Shown one piece after another: positions 16,945 to 27,341 of a stretch of 43,624 nucleotides of DNA; position 1 is the stretch's first letter; every line of letters begins with the position of its first letter. Location: contig JAJPID010000051.1 of NCBI GenBank assembly GCA_021324945.1, positions 1 to 43,624 on the forward strand, in the 5' to 3' direction. Source of the stretch: Lysobacterales bacterium. GTDB taxonomy: Bacteria > Pseudomonadota > Gammaproteobacteria > Xanthomonadales > Rhodanobacteraceae. The position numbers and the translations under genes were made by a program. The notes below the pieces were generated by a model. It saw only the letters and a list, made by a program, of their open reading frames with translations. It made no database searches and had not been told where the DNA came from.

Positions 16945-17898
16945 ATGGCCGACGATCCCTACATATCCGTGGTTTCGCCGGTATTTGGCTGCGAGGGTTG
17001 CCTCGAAGAGCTCTGCACCCGACTGCAGGCCGCGCTGGAAAAGATCGGACGCAGCTACGAAGTCATCCTCGTCTCCGACGGCAGTCCCGATCTCTCGTGG
17101 CAGCGCATAGCGGAACTGGCGGCGCGCGATCCGCACATCATCGGAATCCGCCTCAGCCGCAATTTCGGTCAGCACTGCGCGATCAGCGCGGGGCTGGAAC
17201 GTGCGCGCGGGAAATGGATCGCGGTGCTGGATTGCGATCTGCAGGATCAGCCTGAGGCCATCCCTGCATTGCATGCCAAGGCCATCGAGGGATACGACCT
17301 GGTTTTCGCGCAACGCGTCGAGCGCCAGGACAGCTGGGCCAAGCGGCTGTTCTCCTGGATGTTCTATCGTCTATTGAGCTACATGACGAAGACGAATTGC
17401 GATCCACGCACCGCCAATTTCGGCATCTTCAGCGCGCGCGCAATCGCGATGGTCAATACCATGCCTGAGCGCAGCCGCTGTTTTCCTTTGCAGGTGCGCT
17501 GGGCCGGTTATCGTGAAACGGCAATCCCCGTGCCGCATGCGCCGCGCGCATCCGGCAAGAGCAGTTATCGTTTCGGCGCGTTGCTGCGCATGGCCATCGA
17601 CATCGTGCTGTCTTGGTCTGACAAGCCGCTGCGCCTTCTCGCGCGCATCGGCTTGCTGTTTTCGGCAGCCGCCTTTGCGTTAGTGCTGATGAGCGTGTAT
17701 CGCTATTGGCACGGCGACATCGCCGTGGCCGGCTACACCAGCATCATTGCCGCGATCTGGCTGGTGGGCGGGTTGCTCATATTGGCGCTCGGCGTCACCG
17801 GGTTGTATGTCGGACGGATCTTCAATGACATCAAGCGCCGGCCGCTTTATGTCATTGCCGAGCAGATCAACGCGCATGCGCAAGAGGATGGCAAGTGA
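16945..17898 (+). CDS. Polyprenyl-phosphate glycosyltransferase, GT2 family (GtrB/ArnC/DPM1-like)
   Basis: This enzyme type loads a sugar from a nucleotide donor onto undecaprenyl phosphate at the cytoplasmic face. The ATG at 16945 gives 317 residues. The GT-A domain (1-~225) shows ISVVSPVFG, ILVSDGSPD, RLSRNFGQHCAISAGL and the catalytic LDCDLQDQPE (~95-104). Two membrane helices follow at ~230-260 and ~265-300, as in GtrB. SGKSSYRFGALLRMAID is the usual segment before them. It heads a run of genes overlapping by 1-4 nt that contains an SMR-type protein and a GT-C enzyme, the layout of a three-component glycosylation system. The sugar is unknown. Confidence 0.92.
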   Translation: MADDPYISVVSPVFGCEGCLEELCTRLQAALEKIGRSYEVILVSDGSPDLSWQRIAELAARDPHIIGIRLSRNFGQHCAISAGLERARGKWIAVLDCDLQDQPEAIPALHAKAIEGYDLVFAQRVERQDSWAKRLFSWMFYRLLSYMTKTNCDPRTANFGIFSARAIAMVNTMPERSRCFPLQVRWAGYRETAIPVPHAPRASGKSSYRFGALLRMAIDIVLSWSDKPLRLLARIGLLFSAAAFALVLMSVYRYWHGDIAVAGYTSIIAAIWLVGGLLILALGVTGLYVGRIFNDIKRRPLYVIAEQINAHAQEDGK

Positions 17899-18932
17899 TG
17901 TTGATCCCGTCGCCATTGGAATCCAAGCGTTTCGGCTTGCGGATTTTCCGCGCCGACCTCGACTCGATGGATGCGGCGCAGCTGTTCGCCGCGCTGGCCG
18001 CACATGACGCAGATTTGGCGATCGTGCGGCTGCCGACTGGGGTTTCCAGCGGCATCCACGCGCTTGCGAATCATGGTATGCACGCCCTGCACGCCGATAC
18101 GCTGGTCACCTATGAATGCGATCTGCTGCGCCATGCGCCCGCGCCGTTGAAAGCCGCACCAGCCGCGTTCGAGCTGGCGCGCCCTGAGGATGGTGCTGCA
18201 ATCTCCGAAATGGTGCGGGTCGTGTTCGCTGATTACCCCAGCCACTATGCCGCCAATCCGCTGCTCTCGCGTCAAGGTGCGCTGGAGGGTTATTGCGAAT
18301 GGGCCTTGACCCACCTCGATGCGGAAAATTGCCTAACCTGGGTGATGCGCGCCAACGGCAAGGTGGCCGCGTTCGCCTGCAATGCCTTCGATCCCGCCGC
18401 GCGCATCTGCCAAGGTGTCCTGTACGGCGTACACCCTGATTTCGCCGGCAATGGCATTTACGGGGATCTGATCCGTCATGCCCAGCATCATTTCAAACGA
18501 CTCGGCTATGCGCGCATGCGCGTGCAGACGCAGATCGGCAATCTCGCGGTGCAGCGTGCCTGGATACGCGATGGATTCGTATTCGCGAAGGCGCTCGATA
18601 CCTTCCACGTCAACGCGTTGATGGATCGCCAGCGGGACACCATCGCCGAAACCGCATTGTGTTGGCAGGACAGCGGCACAATATCGCATCTTGTTTCCGC
18701 AGCCACGGCCTTGCTCGACCCGGGCTCTTCAAGCGGCGCGTCGGCTTGCAACGCGGCGATGATCGGCACTCCGGCCCCTGGCAGCCGTTGCACGCTTCAG
18801 TTGCGCCGCTACGAGCTGGCGCAGCGTCCGGGGCACGCGATCCTCTCGGCGACGCTGCACGATGCCGATGAGCGGCTCTGCGGCATCGCGCATTTCCGGA
18901 GCGGTGCGGCTGGCGCCGGAGCAAGTTCATGA
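17898..18932 (+). CDS. GNAT acetyltransferase, WecD/RffC-like, with an unassigned C-terminal domain
   Basis: N-terminal PLESKRFGLRIFRADLD (~6-22) resembles the opening of WecD/RffC-type sugar N-acetyltransferases, and GVHPDFAGNGIYGDLI (~177-192) is the acetyl-CoA loop, followed by QIGNLAVQRAWIRDGF (~212-227). The family normally ends near residue 235; here about 105 more residues follow, which I cannot place (a short beta-rich stretch RCTLQLRRYELAQRPGHAIL). The ATG at 17898 (TGATG overlap with the GT2 stop) is chosen; the GTG at 17895 is also possible. Its role may be to acetylate an amino sugar loaded by the GT2 enzyme. Confidence 0.78.
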   Translation: MLIPSPLESKRFGLRIFRADLDSMDAAQLFAALAAHDADLAIVRLPTGVSSGIHALANHGMHALHADTLVTYECDLLRHAPAPLKAAPAAFELARPEDGAAISEMVRVVFADYPSHYAANPLLSRQGALEGYCEWALTHLDAENCLTWVMRANGKVAAFACNAFDPAARICQGVLYGVHPDFAGNGIYGDLIRHAQHHFKRLGYARMRVQTQIGNLAVQRAWIRDGFVFAKALDTFHVNALMDRQRDTIAETALCWQDSGTISHLVSAATALLDPGSSSGASACNAAMIGTPAPGSRCTLQLRRYELAQRPGHAILSATLHDADERLCGIAHFRSGAAGAGASS

Positions 18933-19294
18933 CAGGCCCGCTGCTGGTGCTGTTGACGGTGTTGTTCACCGTGTACGGACAGCTCGCGATCAAGTGGCGG
19001 ATCTCCTGTGCGGGCGCGATGCCGGCGGGCCTGCCCGGGAAGCTGCGCTTCCTGCTTCACCTGCTGGCCGATCCTTGGATCATCAGTGCGTTCGCCGCCG
19101 CATTCCTGGCGGCGCTGTGCTGGATCGGCGCGCTGACCCGATTGGAACTGAGTCGTGCGTATCCGTTCATGGCGCTCAATTTCATCCTCGTCGCGATCAG
19201 CGCCAATTGGCTGTTCGGCGAACCGGTGACCTGGCCCAAGATCGCGGGCTTGGTGCTGATCACGCTCGGTCTGGTCGTGGGCAGTTTTGCATGA
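18929..19294 (+). CDS. Small multidrug-resistance/EamA-type four-helix membrane protein (ArnE-like)
   Basis: The 121-residue protein is almost all membrane: four hydrophobic stretches at ~3-20, ~45-65, ~70-90 and ~99-120, with SRAYPFMALNFILVAISANWLF and GEPVTWPKIAGLVLITLG in the pattern of the SMR/EamA superfamily. ArnE/ArnF-type members flip undecaprenyl-phosphate-linked sugars. Lying between a polyprenyl-phosphate GT2 and a GT-C enzyme, it is a good candidate flippase. Its ATG overlaps the upstream TGA (ATGA), and its own stop overlaps the next start in the same way. Confidence 0.8.
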   Translation: MTGPLLVLLTVLFTVYGQLAIKWRISCAGAMPAGLPGKLRFLLHLLADPWIISAFAAAFLAALCWIGALTRLELSRAYPFMALNFILVAISANWLFGEPVTWPKIAGLVLITLGLVVGSFA

Positions 19295-20433
19295 CCCGTC
19301 CCTCCCGGTTCGCATTGTCTTCAGATCAGGGCGACGCCGCGGCCGTGCTGATCGTGTTCTGCGCGGCGGCTGTTTTCTTCGTCGCGCACGGGCTGGTCAC
19401 GCAATGGGATCTGGCCGGCAACAACTGGGACGCGCGCCACTATTTCGCGATCGCCTCGCACGGCTATCCCGCGATCAGCTCCGTGCTTGATAATGGTTAC
19501 GCTGGCTTCCTGCCGGGTTATCCACTATTGCTGGCGCCGGCTGCACATCTATTTCCGCAGGAGGCGTTTCTCGCCAGTTTCATCACCTCGACCTTGTTGA
19601 GTTCGCTGGGCGCGATCTGTTTGCTGCGGGTGTTGCGCCAACGGCTGGAGTTGCAGACCGCTCTGGCGGGCATCGCCTTGCTCGCCTTCTCGCCGTTCGC
19701 GATCTATCTCTACAACGGTTACTCTGAAGTGGCCTTGTTCGCCGGCGCGATGCTGGTGTTGTATCTCTTGCAGCGCGGTCGATTCCTGCTGGCAGCCGCG
19801 ATTGCCGGATATGCGCTGATCTGCCGTCCGCACGCGATAGCGTTGCTGCCGCTGTTTGTGCCGCATGGCTGGCGTCTGTTGCGCTCGGGCAACTGGTTTG
19901 AACTGGGCGCGATGGTGGCGCTATGGGCGTTGCCCGGCTTGGTCTACGGATTCTGGATGTTGCATCTCTACGGCGATCCCTTCGCGCTGAGCAAGACACT
20001 CACCCTGTGGGGACGATTCGAAAACATCGGCCATGCCTGGCCGTTGCCAGTGCGTGCGGGTTACTCGGCGTGGCTGTCGTTCGGTTACAACGGACCGAAC
20101 GCGTGGGCGTTGTGCCTCTGCGCCTGGCTGCTGGCACTGGTGGCCACGCTGGCGGGCGCGCGTCATCTGCCATGCACGCTGGTGGTCTATGGTCTGTGCG
20201 TGTTGCTGTTCATCTGGTTCACCACCGGCCTGGTGCCGACCAATCTGGGCCGTCACAGTTTGATGGTGTTCACCACTGGCCCGGCGATTGCGACCGGGTT
20301 GGTGCCGCGCTCGAGCGACTCGCTCATGGTCCGATGCGCCGCGTGGGGCGCATTCGCGGCTGCACTCGTATCGTTCTCGGCGATCTTCATTGTGATGACT
20401 GTGCGCTTCAGCTTCGGCCAATGGGTGTCATGA
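19291..20433 (+). CDS. GT-C type membrane glycosyltransferase, PIG-V/mannosyltransferase-like
   Basis: The 380-residue polytopic protein has about ten membrane segments. NNWDARHYFAIASHGYP (~44-60) in the first periplasmic loop matches the W-D-x-x-H-(F/Y)-x-x-I-A-x-x-G-Y motif of PIG-V-type mannosyltransferases, whose aspartate (D47 here) is catalytic. GYSEVALFAGA (~146-156) and ICRPHAIALLPL are further family-like stretches. The start at 19291 overlaps the previous stop (ATGA); the longer open frame upstream is shadow sequence. It probably transfers a lipid-linked sugar in the periplasm; acceptor unknown. Confidence 0.82.
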   Translation: MTRPSRFALSSDQGDAAAVLIVFCAAAVFFVAHGLVTQWDLAGNNWDARHYFAIASHGYPAISSVLDNGYAGFLPGYPLLLAPAAHLFPQEAFLASFITSTLLSSLGAICLLRVLRQRLELQTALAGIALLAFSPFAIYLYNGYSEVALFAGAMLVLYLLQRGRFLLAAAIAGYALICRPHAIALLPLFVPHGWRLLRSGNWFELGAMVALWALPGLVYGFWMLHLYGDPFALSKTLTLWGRFENIGHAWPLPVRAGYSAWLSFGYNGPNAWALCLCAWLLALVATLAGARHLPCTLVVYGLCVLLFIWFTTGLVPTNLGRHSLMVFTTGPAIATGLVPRSSDSLMVRCAAWGAFAAALVSFSAIFIVMTVRFSFGQWVS

Positions 20434-20933
20434 AGACGCGCGATCTGCTGGGGATCGGTTTGATCTGCGCGACGGCCGCCGCGGCCGCACTGCTGTGGCT
20501 GCACTCGCCCTCGCTCGAAACGACTGCGCGGCGCGCCCTTTCAACAAACGCGCCCATCACCCCTTGCGTTTGGCAATCTCCCTGGAGCGACCGCCGCTTC
20601 CGTCTGGTGGGCTGGTCGCAACCGATGGGCGGCAACATAGCCTCCAATGATCGTGAGCCGCTGCTGGGATTTCGCGTGGGCTCGCCCGGAACGTGGCGAA
20701 TCGCGATCCGGCATCAGGCGTTGTTCGCCGATGTGCGCGCCGACGTCAACGGCACAGCATCGCAGCCATTGGCACAACAGAGCGGATACTGGAGTGAGGA
20801 TGTCATCATTCCTGCAGACGGAATCGTCCTGATCCGCTTCCACGTCCGCGATGCGGTGATGCATGCATCCGATGCCAGATACCTGGGGGTGCCCTTGCTG
20901 GCCGTGATGGCTTGTCCGCGCTCAGGTTCGTGA
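20430..20933 (+). CDS. Uncharacterised membrane-anchored periplasmic protein
   Basis: I do not recognise this family. It has 167 residues: an N-terminal membrane segment or uncleaved signal (~5-24), then a soluble part that looks beta-rich (LLGFRVGSPGTWRIAIRHQA, then GYWSEDVIIPADGIVLIRFH), with two cysteines at ~46 and near the C terminus. The shape suggests a small beta-sandwich on the periplasmic side. The ATG overlaps the GT-C stop by 4 nt, so it is very likely made with that enzyme. It ends 47 bp before the acetoacetyl-CoA synthetase gene. Confidence 0.65.
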   Translation: MKTRDLLGIGLICATAAAAALLWLHSPSLETTARRALSTNAPITPCVWQSPWSDRRFRLVGWSQPMGGNIASNDREPLLGFRVGSPGTWRIAIRHQALFADVRADVNGTASQPLAQQSGYWSEDVIIPADGIVLIRFHVRDAVMHASDARYLGVPLLAVMACPRSGS

Positions 20934-20951
20934 CCCGACCAAGGCGGCTAT

Positions 20952-20957
20952 TTACAA
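20952..20957 (+). promoter_or_regulatory. Possible -10 box before the acetoacetyl-CoA synthetase gene
   Basis: TACAAT at 20952-20957, in GGCTATTTACAATCTGG, lies 23 bp before the ATG at 20981 and just after the end of the previous operon. No good -35 is seen at 16-18 bp. It may mark the start of the long transcript that runs through the DprE1/DprE2 genes. Confidence 0.3.
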
Positions 20958-20980
20958 TCTGGTTTTTGCCGATCTTTCCC

Positions 20981-22928
<1,948 letters not shown>

Positions 22929-22936
<8 letters not shown>

Positions 22937-24347
22937 TCCGTTGCCGCTCTGCGTCGATCTGGACGGCAGCCTGATCCGCACCGATCTGCTGGTGGAATCG
23001 GCGCTCGCACTGCTGCATCGCAATCCACTGTATATGTTCGCCTTCGCGTTCTGGCTGTTGCGCGGCAAGGCGCACCTGAAGAAGGAGATCGCGCAGCGCG
23101 CGCAGGTCGATGTCACCCTGCTGCCTTATGACGCGCGTGTGCTCGAACGTATCCGCACTGAGGCCGCAGAGCGGCCGGTGATGCTCTGCACTGCCACGGA
23201 TCGCCGGCTCGCCGATGCGGTCGCGGCGCATGTCGGCGGTTTTTCTGCGGTGCTCGCCAGCGATGGTCAGCGCAATCTTTCCGGCCGCAGCAAGTCCGAA
23301 GCGCTCTGTGCCCTGTATGGCGAGCGTGGTTTCGACTATCTCGGCAACGAACGCAAGGATTTGGCGATCTGGCGTCGTGCGCGCGGTGCGATCGTGGTCA
23401 ACGCGACCGATGGACTCGCGGCGGCCGCAGCCCGCGTATGCGAAGTGCTGGCGGTGCTGCCGCGCGATCGCGCCGGCCTGCGCCTGTGGTTGAAAGCGCT
23501 GCGTCTGCACCAATGGCTGAAGAACTTGCTGGTGCTGCTGCCGCTGTTGGCCGCGCACCGCGTGTTCGATGTGCGCGCGGCATTGCACGCCTTGGCGGCT
23601 TTAGTGATCTTCAGCGTGTGCGCATCGGGCGTGTACCTGTTGAACGACCTGCTCGATCTGCAAGCCGACCGCCGCCATCCGCGCAAGCGCAAGCGGCCGT
23701 TCGCGTCGGGAAAACTTTCGTTGATAGCCGGCATCGTCGCCGCGCCGCTGCTGACGCTCGCCGCCTTCGCCGCGGCTGTTGTGCTGTCACCCTGGTTCGC
23801 CCTGGTGCTGCTGGCTTATTACATCCTGACCCTGAGCTATTCGTTCAAGCTGAAGCGCATCGTGATGCTGGATGTGGTTTTGCTGGCGGCGCTCTACACC
23901 ATCCGCATCATCGCCGGCGCCGCCGCGATCGGTACGGGCCTGTCGTTCTGGCTGCTGGCCTTTTCGATGTTCCTGTTCCTGAGCCTGGCGATGCTGAAGC
24001 GCTACACGGAACTGCATGCCTTGCGCGAACGGGAAGGCGAGAACGCGCACGGCCGCGGCTACGGCGTGGAGGATCTGGCGCTGGTGCAATCGCTGGGCGG
24101 CGCCAGCGGTTACTTGAGCGTGCTGGTGCTGGCGCTCTATATCAATAGCAGCGCAAGCGAGACGTTGTACCGCCATCCGCAGGTGCTATGGCTGCTGTGT
24201 CCACTGCTGCTGTACTGGGTGAGCCGCGTGTGGATCGTCGCGCATCGCGGCGCGATGCACGACGACCCGGTGATCTTCGCGGTGGTCGACCCGGTCAGCC
24301 GCGTGCTGCTGGTGCTCGCCGCGTTGATCGTGCTCGGGGCGGTCTGA
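22929..24347 (+). CDS. HAD phosphatase-UbiA prenyltransferase fusion (decaprenyl-phosphate phosphoribosyltransferase-like)
   Basis: Residues ~1-175 are a HAD-type domain: DLDGS (D10, D12), CTATD (T88/T90), K122 in GRSKSE and D144 in GNERKD. Residues ~183-472 are a UbiA domain with about nine membrane helices and the motif NDLLDLQAD (239-247), H250 and KRP (255-257), very like the N-D-x-x-D-x-x-x-D-x-x-H-P...R-P motif of mycobacterial Rv3806c, which joins phosphoribosyl diphosphate to decaprenyl phosphate. The HAD part could remove the 5-phosphate from the product. It starts inside the synthetase gene and is coupled to dprE1 by TGATG. Function is inference from motif and neighbours. Confidence 0.88.
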
Positions 24348-25648
24348 TGGCGTCGATGATGCCGTCTTGGGGGCGTTATCCGCCGGCGCGACAGCACGTG
24401 CTGCGCGTGCACGATCGCTTCGCGCCATTGCCGCATTTCGAGGGCCACGCCTTGCCGCGCGGCAATGGCCGCAGCTACGGCGACGTATGTCTGGATGACG
24501 GCGGCACGCTGCTGGATGCGCGCGGCTTGGATCGTTTCATCGAATTCGAAGCGAACAACGGCGTGCTGCGCTGCGAGGCCGGCGTGCTGCTGTCGGAAAT
24601 CCTGGAGCTGTGCGTGCCGCGCGGCTGGTTCCTGCCGGTGGTGCCGGGCACACGCTTCGTGACCGTGGGCGGTGCGATAGCCAACGACGTGCACGGCAAG
24701 AATCATCATCGCGTCGGCAGTTTCGGTTGTTGCCTTCGCGCGTTCGAACTGTTGCGCAGCGACGATACGCGCAAAATCTGTTCGCGCGAGGAAAATCCGG
24801 ATTGGTTCGCCGCCACCATCGGCGGACTGGGATTGACCGGACTGATCACTTGGGCGGAACTGCAATTGCAGCCGCTGCGCAACGCCTGGTTCGACACCGA
24901 AACGGTCCGCTACGACACGCTGGAGGATTTCTTTGCGCTCTCGGACGAATCCGCCGAGGCTTGGGATTACACGGTCGCGTGGGTGGACTGCACCGCGCGC
25001 GGCAAGGCGTTGGGGCGCGGCGTGTTCTCGCGCGGCAACCACGCCTATATTGCACCGCATGCGCGCGAGCCGCACGAAGGTCGGTTGAAGATACCGTTCA
25101 CGCCGCCGTTCTCGCTGGTGAACGGCGCCAGTCTGCGCGCGTTCAACGCGCTGCATTTTCGTCGCGCGCCGAGAACGGTGCGACGCGCGACGCAGCACTA
25201 CCGACCGTGGCTGTTTCCGCTGGACGGCATCCGCAACTGGAACCGCATGTACGGGCCGCGCGGATTCCTGCAATACCAGTGCGTTTTGCCGCCGCATGTC
25301 GCGCGCGATGCGACGCGCGAATTGCTGGAGCGCATCGCGGCCAGCGGCACCGGCTCGTTCCTGGCCGTGCTGAAGCAATTCGGGACGATCGCCTCGCCGG
25401 GCCTGTTATCCTTTCCGCGTCCGGGAACCACGCTGGCACTCGATTTCGCCAACCGCGGGCGCGGCACTTTCGAGCTGTTGGACAAGCTGGATGAAACCGT
25501 CGCCGCCGCTGGCGGCGCGGTCTATCCGGCCAAGGACGCGCGTCTGACCGGAGTGCGCTTCCGGCAGTATTTTCCGGCCTGGCGGCAATTTTCCGAGTTC
25601 ATCGATCCGGCATTTTCGTCGGGGTTCTGGCGGCGGGTAGTGCAGTGA
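24347..25648 (+). CDS. dprE1: DprE1-like FAD-dependent decaprenylphosphoryl-ribose 2'-oxidase
   Basis: DprE1 oxidises the 2'-OH of polyprenyl-phospho-ribose, the first half of the epimerisation to arabinose. The ATG at 24347 gives 433 residues. The FAD_binding_4 domain shows PRGNGRSYGD (38-46) and the hallmark NDVHGKNHHRVGSFG (113-127). The catalytic lysine is K396 in YPAKDAR. At the position that I align with the benzothiazinone-target cysteine of M. tuberculosis (Cys387), the residue here is A364 in TLALDF. The gene overlaps the UbiA stop and the next SDR start (GTGA). Together with the neighbours this is a strong call; the sugar lipid made is inferred. Confidence 0.92.
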   Translation: MASMMPSWGRYPPARQHVLRVHDRFAPLPHFEGHALPRGNGRSYGDVCLDDGGTLLDARGLDRFIEFEANNGVLRCEAGVLLSEILELCVPRGWFLPVVPGTRFVTVGGAIANDVHGKNHHRVGSFGCCLRAFELLRSDDTRKICSREENPDWFAATIGGLGLTGLITWAELQLQPLRNAWFDTETVRYDTLEDFFALSDESAEAWDYTVAWVDCTARGKALGRGVFSRGNHAYIAPHAREPHEGRLKIPFTPPFSLVNGASLRAFNALHFRRAPRTVRRATQHYRPWLFPLDGIRNWNRMYGPRGFLQYQCVLPPHVARDATRELLERIAASGTGSFLAVLKQFGTIASPGLLSFPRPGTTLALDFANRGRGTFELLDKLDETVAAAGGAVYPAKDARLTGVRFRQYFPAWRQFSEFIDPAFSSGFWRRVVQ

Positions 25649-26388
25649 GCGGAAAAAGAATTCTGATCGTCGGCGCGACGTCCGCGATCGCGGAAGCCAC
25701 CGCGCGCCTGTTCGCTGCGCGAGGCGACGCGCTGTATCTGCTGGCGCGCGATCGTGCTCGTGCGCATGCAATTGCGCAGGACCTGAAAGTGCGTGGCGCG
25801 ACAACGGTTCACTCGGCCGAATTGGATGTCGCGGATTTTTCCGCGCACGCACGGGCGATCGAGAGGGCGTTCGCCGCAATGGACGGTCTGGACATCGCTC
25901 TGATCGCGCACGGCACCCTGCCCAACCAGGCACGCTGCGATATGGATATCGATTACGCGTTGCGCGAGTTCGCGGTCAACGGCACGTCGACTATCGCCCT
26001 GTCGAACCTGATCGCGCAAAAACTGCAAGCGCAAGGCCACGGCATGCTGGCGGTGATTTCGTCGGTTGCGGGCGATCGCGGACGCGCCGGCAATTATCTC
26101 TACGGCGCGGCCAAAGCCGCGGTCAGCACGTACCTCTCCGGCTTGCGCCAGCGTCTGAATAAACAAGGCGTCAACGTACTGACGATCAAGCCTGGCTTCG
26201 TGGACACGCCGATGACGGCGCAATTCAAGAAGGGCGCGCTGTGGGCCACACCCGAAGCGGTCGCGCGCGGCATCATGCGCGCCATGGACCGCCGCCGCAG
26301 CGTGGCATACCTGCCGCCGTTCTGGTGGGTGATCATGGCGGTGATCCGCGCCGTCCCGGAATTCGTGTTCCGACGCATGAAGCTGTGA
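25645..26388 (+). CDS. dprE2: DprE2-like short-chain dehydrogenase (2-keto reductase)
   Basis: DprE2 reduces the keto intermediate from DprE1 to polyprenyl-phospho-arabinose with NADH. The 247-residue protein is a classical SDR: ILIVGATSAIAEATA (6-20) binds the dinucleotide, S140 and Y153-x-x-x-K157 (YGAAK) are catalytic, and KPGFVDTPMT follows. The C-terminal stretch FWWVIMAVIRAVPEFVFRRM (~226-245) is hydrophobic and probably touches the membrane, as in DprE2. GTG at 25645 overlaps the dprE1 stop. SDRs are common, so the name depends on the adjoining dprE1. Confidence 0.87.
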   Translation: MSGKRILIVGATSAIAEATARLFAARGDALYLLARDRARAHAIAQDLKVRGATTVHSAELDVADFSAHARAIERAFAAMDGLDIALIAHGTLPNQARCDMDIDYALREFAVNGTSTIALSNLIAQKLQAQGHGMLAVISSVAGDRGRAGNYLYGAAKAAVSTYLSGLRQRLNKQGVNVLTIKPGFVDTPMTAQFKKGALWATPEAVARGIMRAMDRRRSVAYLPPFWWVIMAVIRAVPEFVFRRMKL

Positions 26389-26395
26389 ACACGCG

Positions 26396-27340
26396 ATGAT
26401 CGCCACCAATTCGAAAATCGTGCTCACCGGCGCGGCCGGACTGGTTGGCCAAAATCTCCTAGTCGAACTGAAGGCGCAGGGTTACCGTCATCTCGTCGCC
26501 ATCGACAAGCACGAATACAACCTCGGCATCCTGGCCCAACTGCACCCTGACGTGCGCTGCGTGCTGGCGGATCTGGCCGAACCCGGCGCATGGGAGAACG
26601 AATTTCGCGATGCGGCCTGCGTAGTCCAGTTGCACGCGCAAATCACGGGCAAACATTCCGGGCTGTTCGTGCGCAACAATGTCGACGCGACGAAAAGGGT
26701 ATTGGACGCGATGCGCACGCATGCGGTGCCGTATCTCGTGCATATCAGCTCATCGGTCGTGGTGTCGGTCGCGGATGACGACTACACCCGCACCAAGAGA
26801 GCGCAGGAACAGTTGGTGATCGAATCGGGCATCCGTCACTGCATCCTGCGACCCACGTTGATGTTCGGCTGGTTCGATCCCAAGCACTTGGGCTGGCTCT
26901 CGCGCTTCATGGAGAAGACGCCGGTGTTTCCGATCCCGGGCGATGGCCGCTACATGCGCCAGCCTCTGTACGAGCGCGATTTCTGCCGCTGCATCATCGC
27001 CTGCCTGCGACGCCAGCCCGATGGCGAGGTCTACGACATCGTCGGCGACACCCGCATCGATTACGTGGACATTATCCGCACCATCAAGCGGGTGAAAAGA
27101 CTGCGCACCGCGATCGTGCACATCCCCTACGGATTGTTCCGCTTCCTGCTGAAACTGTATGCCGTTTTCAGCCGCAAACCGCCGTTCACCGCCGATCAAT
27201 TGAAGGCCCTGACCGCCGGCGACGACTTCTGCGGCGTGGACACGCTCGCCACCTTCGGCGTGAAGCAGACGCCGTTCGAGAATGCCGTGCGCGAGAGCTA
27301 CTGCGATCCGCGCTACAGCGGCATCGTGTTGAAACGTTGA
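26396..27340 (+). CDS. NAD-dependent epimerase/dehydratase family protein (extended SDR)
   Basis: The 314-residue protein has VLTGAAGLVGQNLL (~9-22) for NAD(P) binding, SSS (118-120) and Y130-x-x-x-K134 (YTRTK) as the catalytic residues, and ILRPTLMFGWFD after them. EVYDIVGDTRIDYVDIIRTI is typical of the substrate half of nucleotide-sugar SDRs. It starts 7 bp after dprE2. Nucleotide-sugar epimerase or reductase is likely, but the substrate is unknown, and a lipid-linked sugar is also possible. The YxxxK is used with a triple serine rather than the more common S/T spaced further upstream. Confidence 0.85.
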   Translation: MIATNSKIVLTGAAGLVGQNLLVELKAQGYRHLVAIDKHEYNLGILAQLHPDVRCVLADLAEPGAWENEFRDAACVVQLHAQITGKHSGLFVRNNVDATKRVLDAMRTHAVPYLVHISSSVVVSVADDDYTRTKRAQEQLVIESGIRHCILRPTLMFGWFDPKHLGWLSRFMEKTPVFPIPGDGRYMRQPLYERDFCRCIIACLRRQPDGEVYDIVGDTRIDYVDIIRTIKRVKRLRTAIVHIPYGLFRFLLKLYAVFSRKPPFTADQLKALTAGDDFCGVDTLATFGVKQTPFENAVRESYCDPRYSGIVLKR

Positions 27341-27341
27341 G

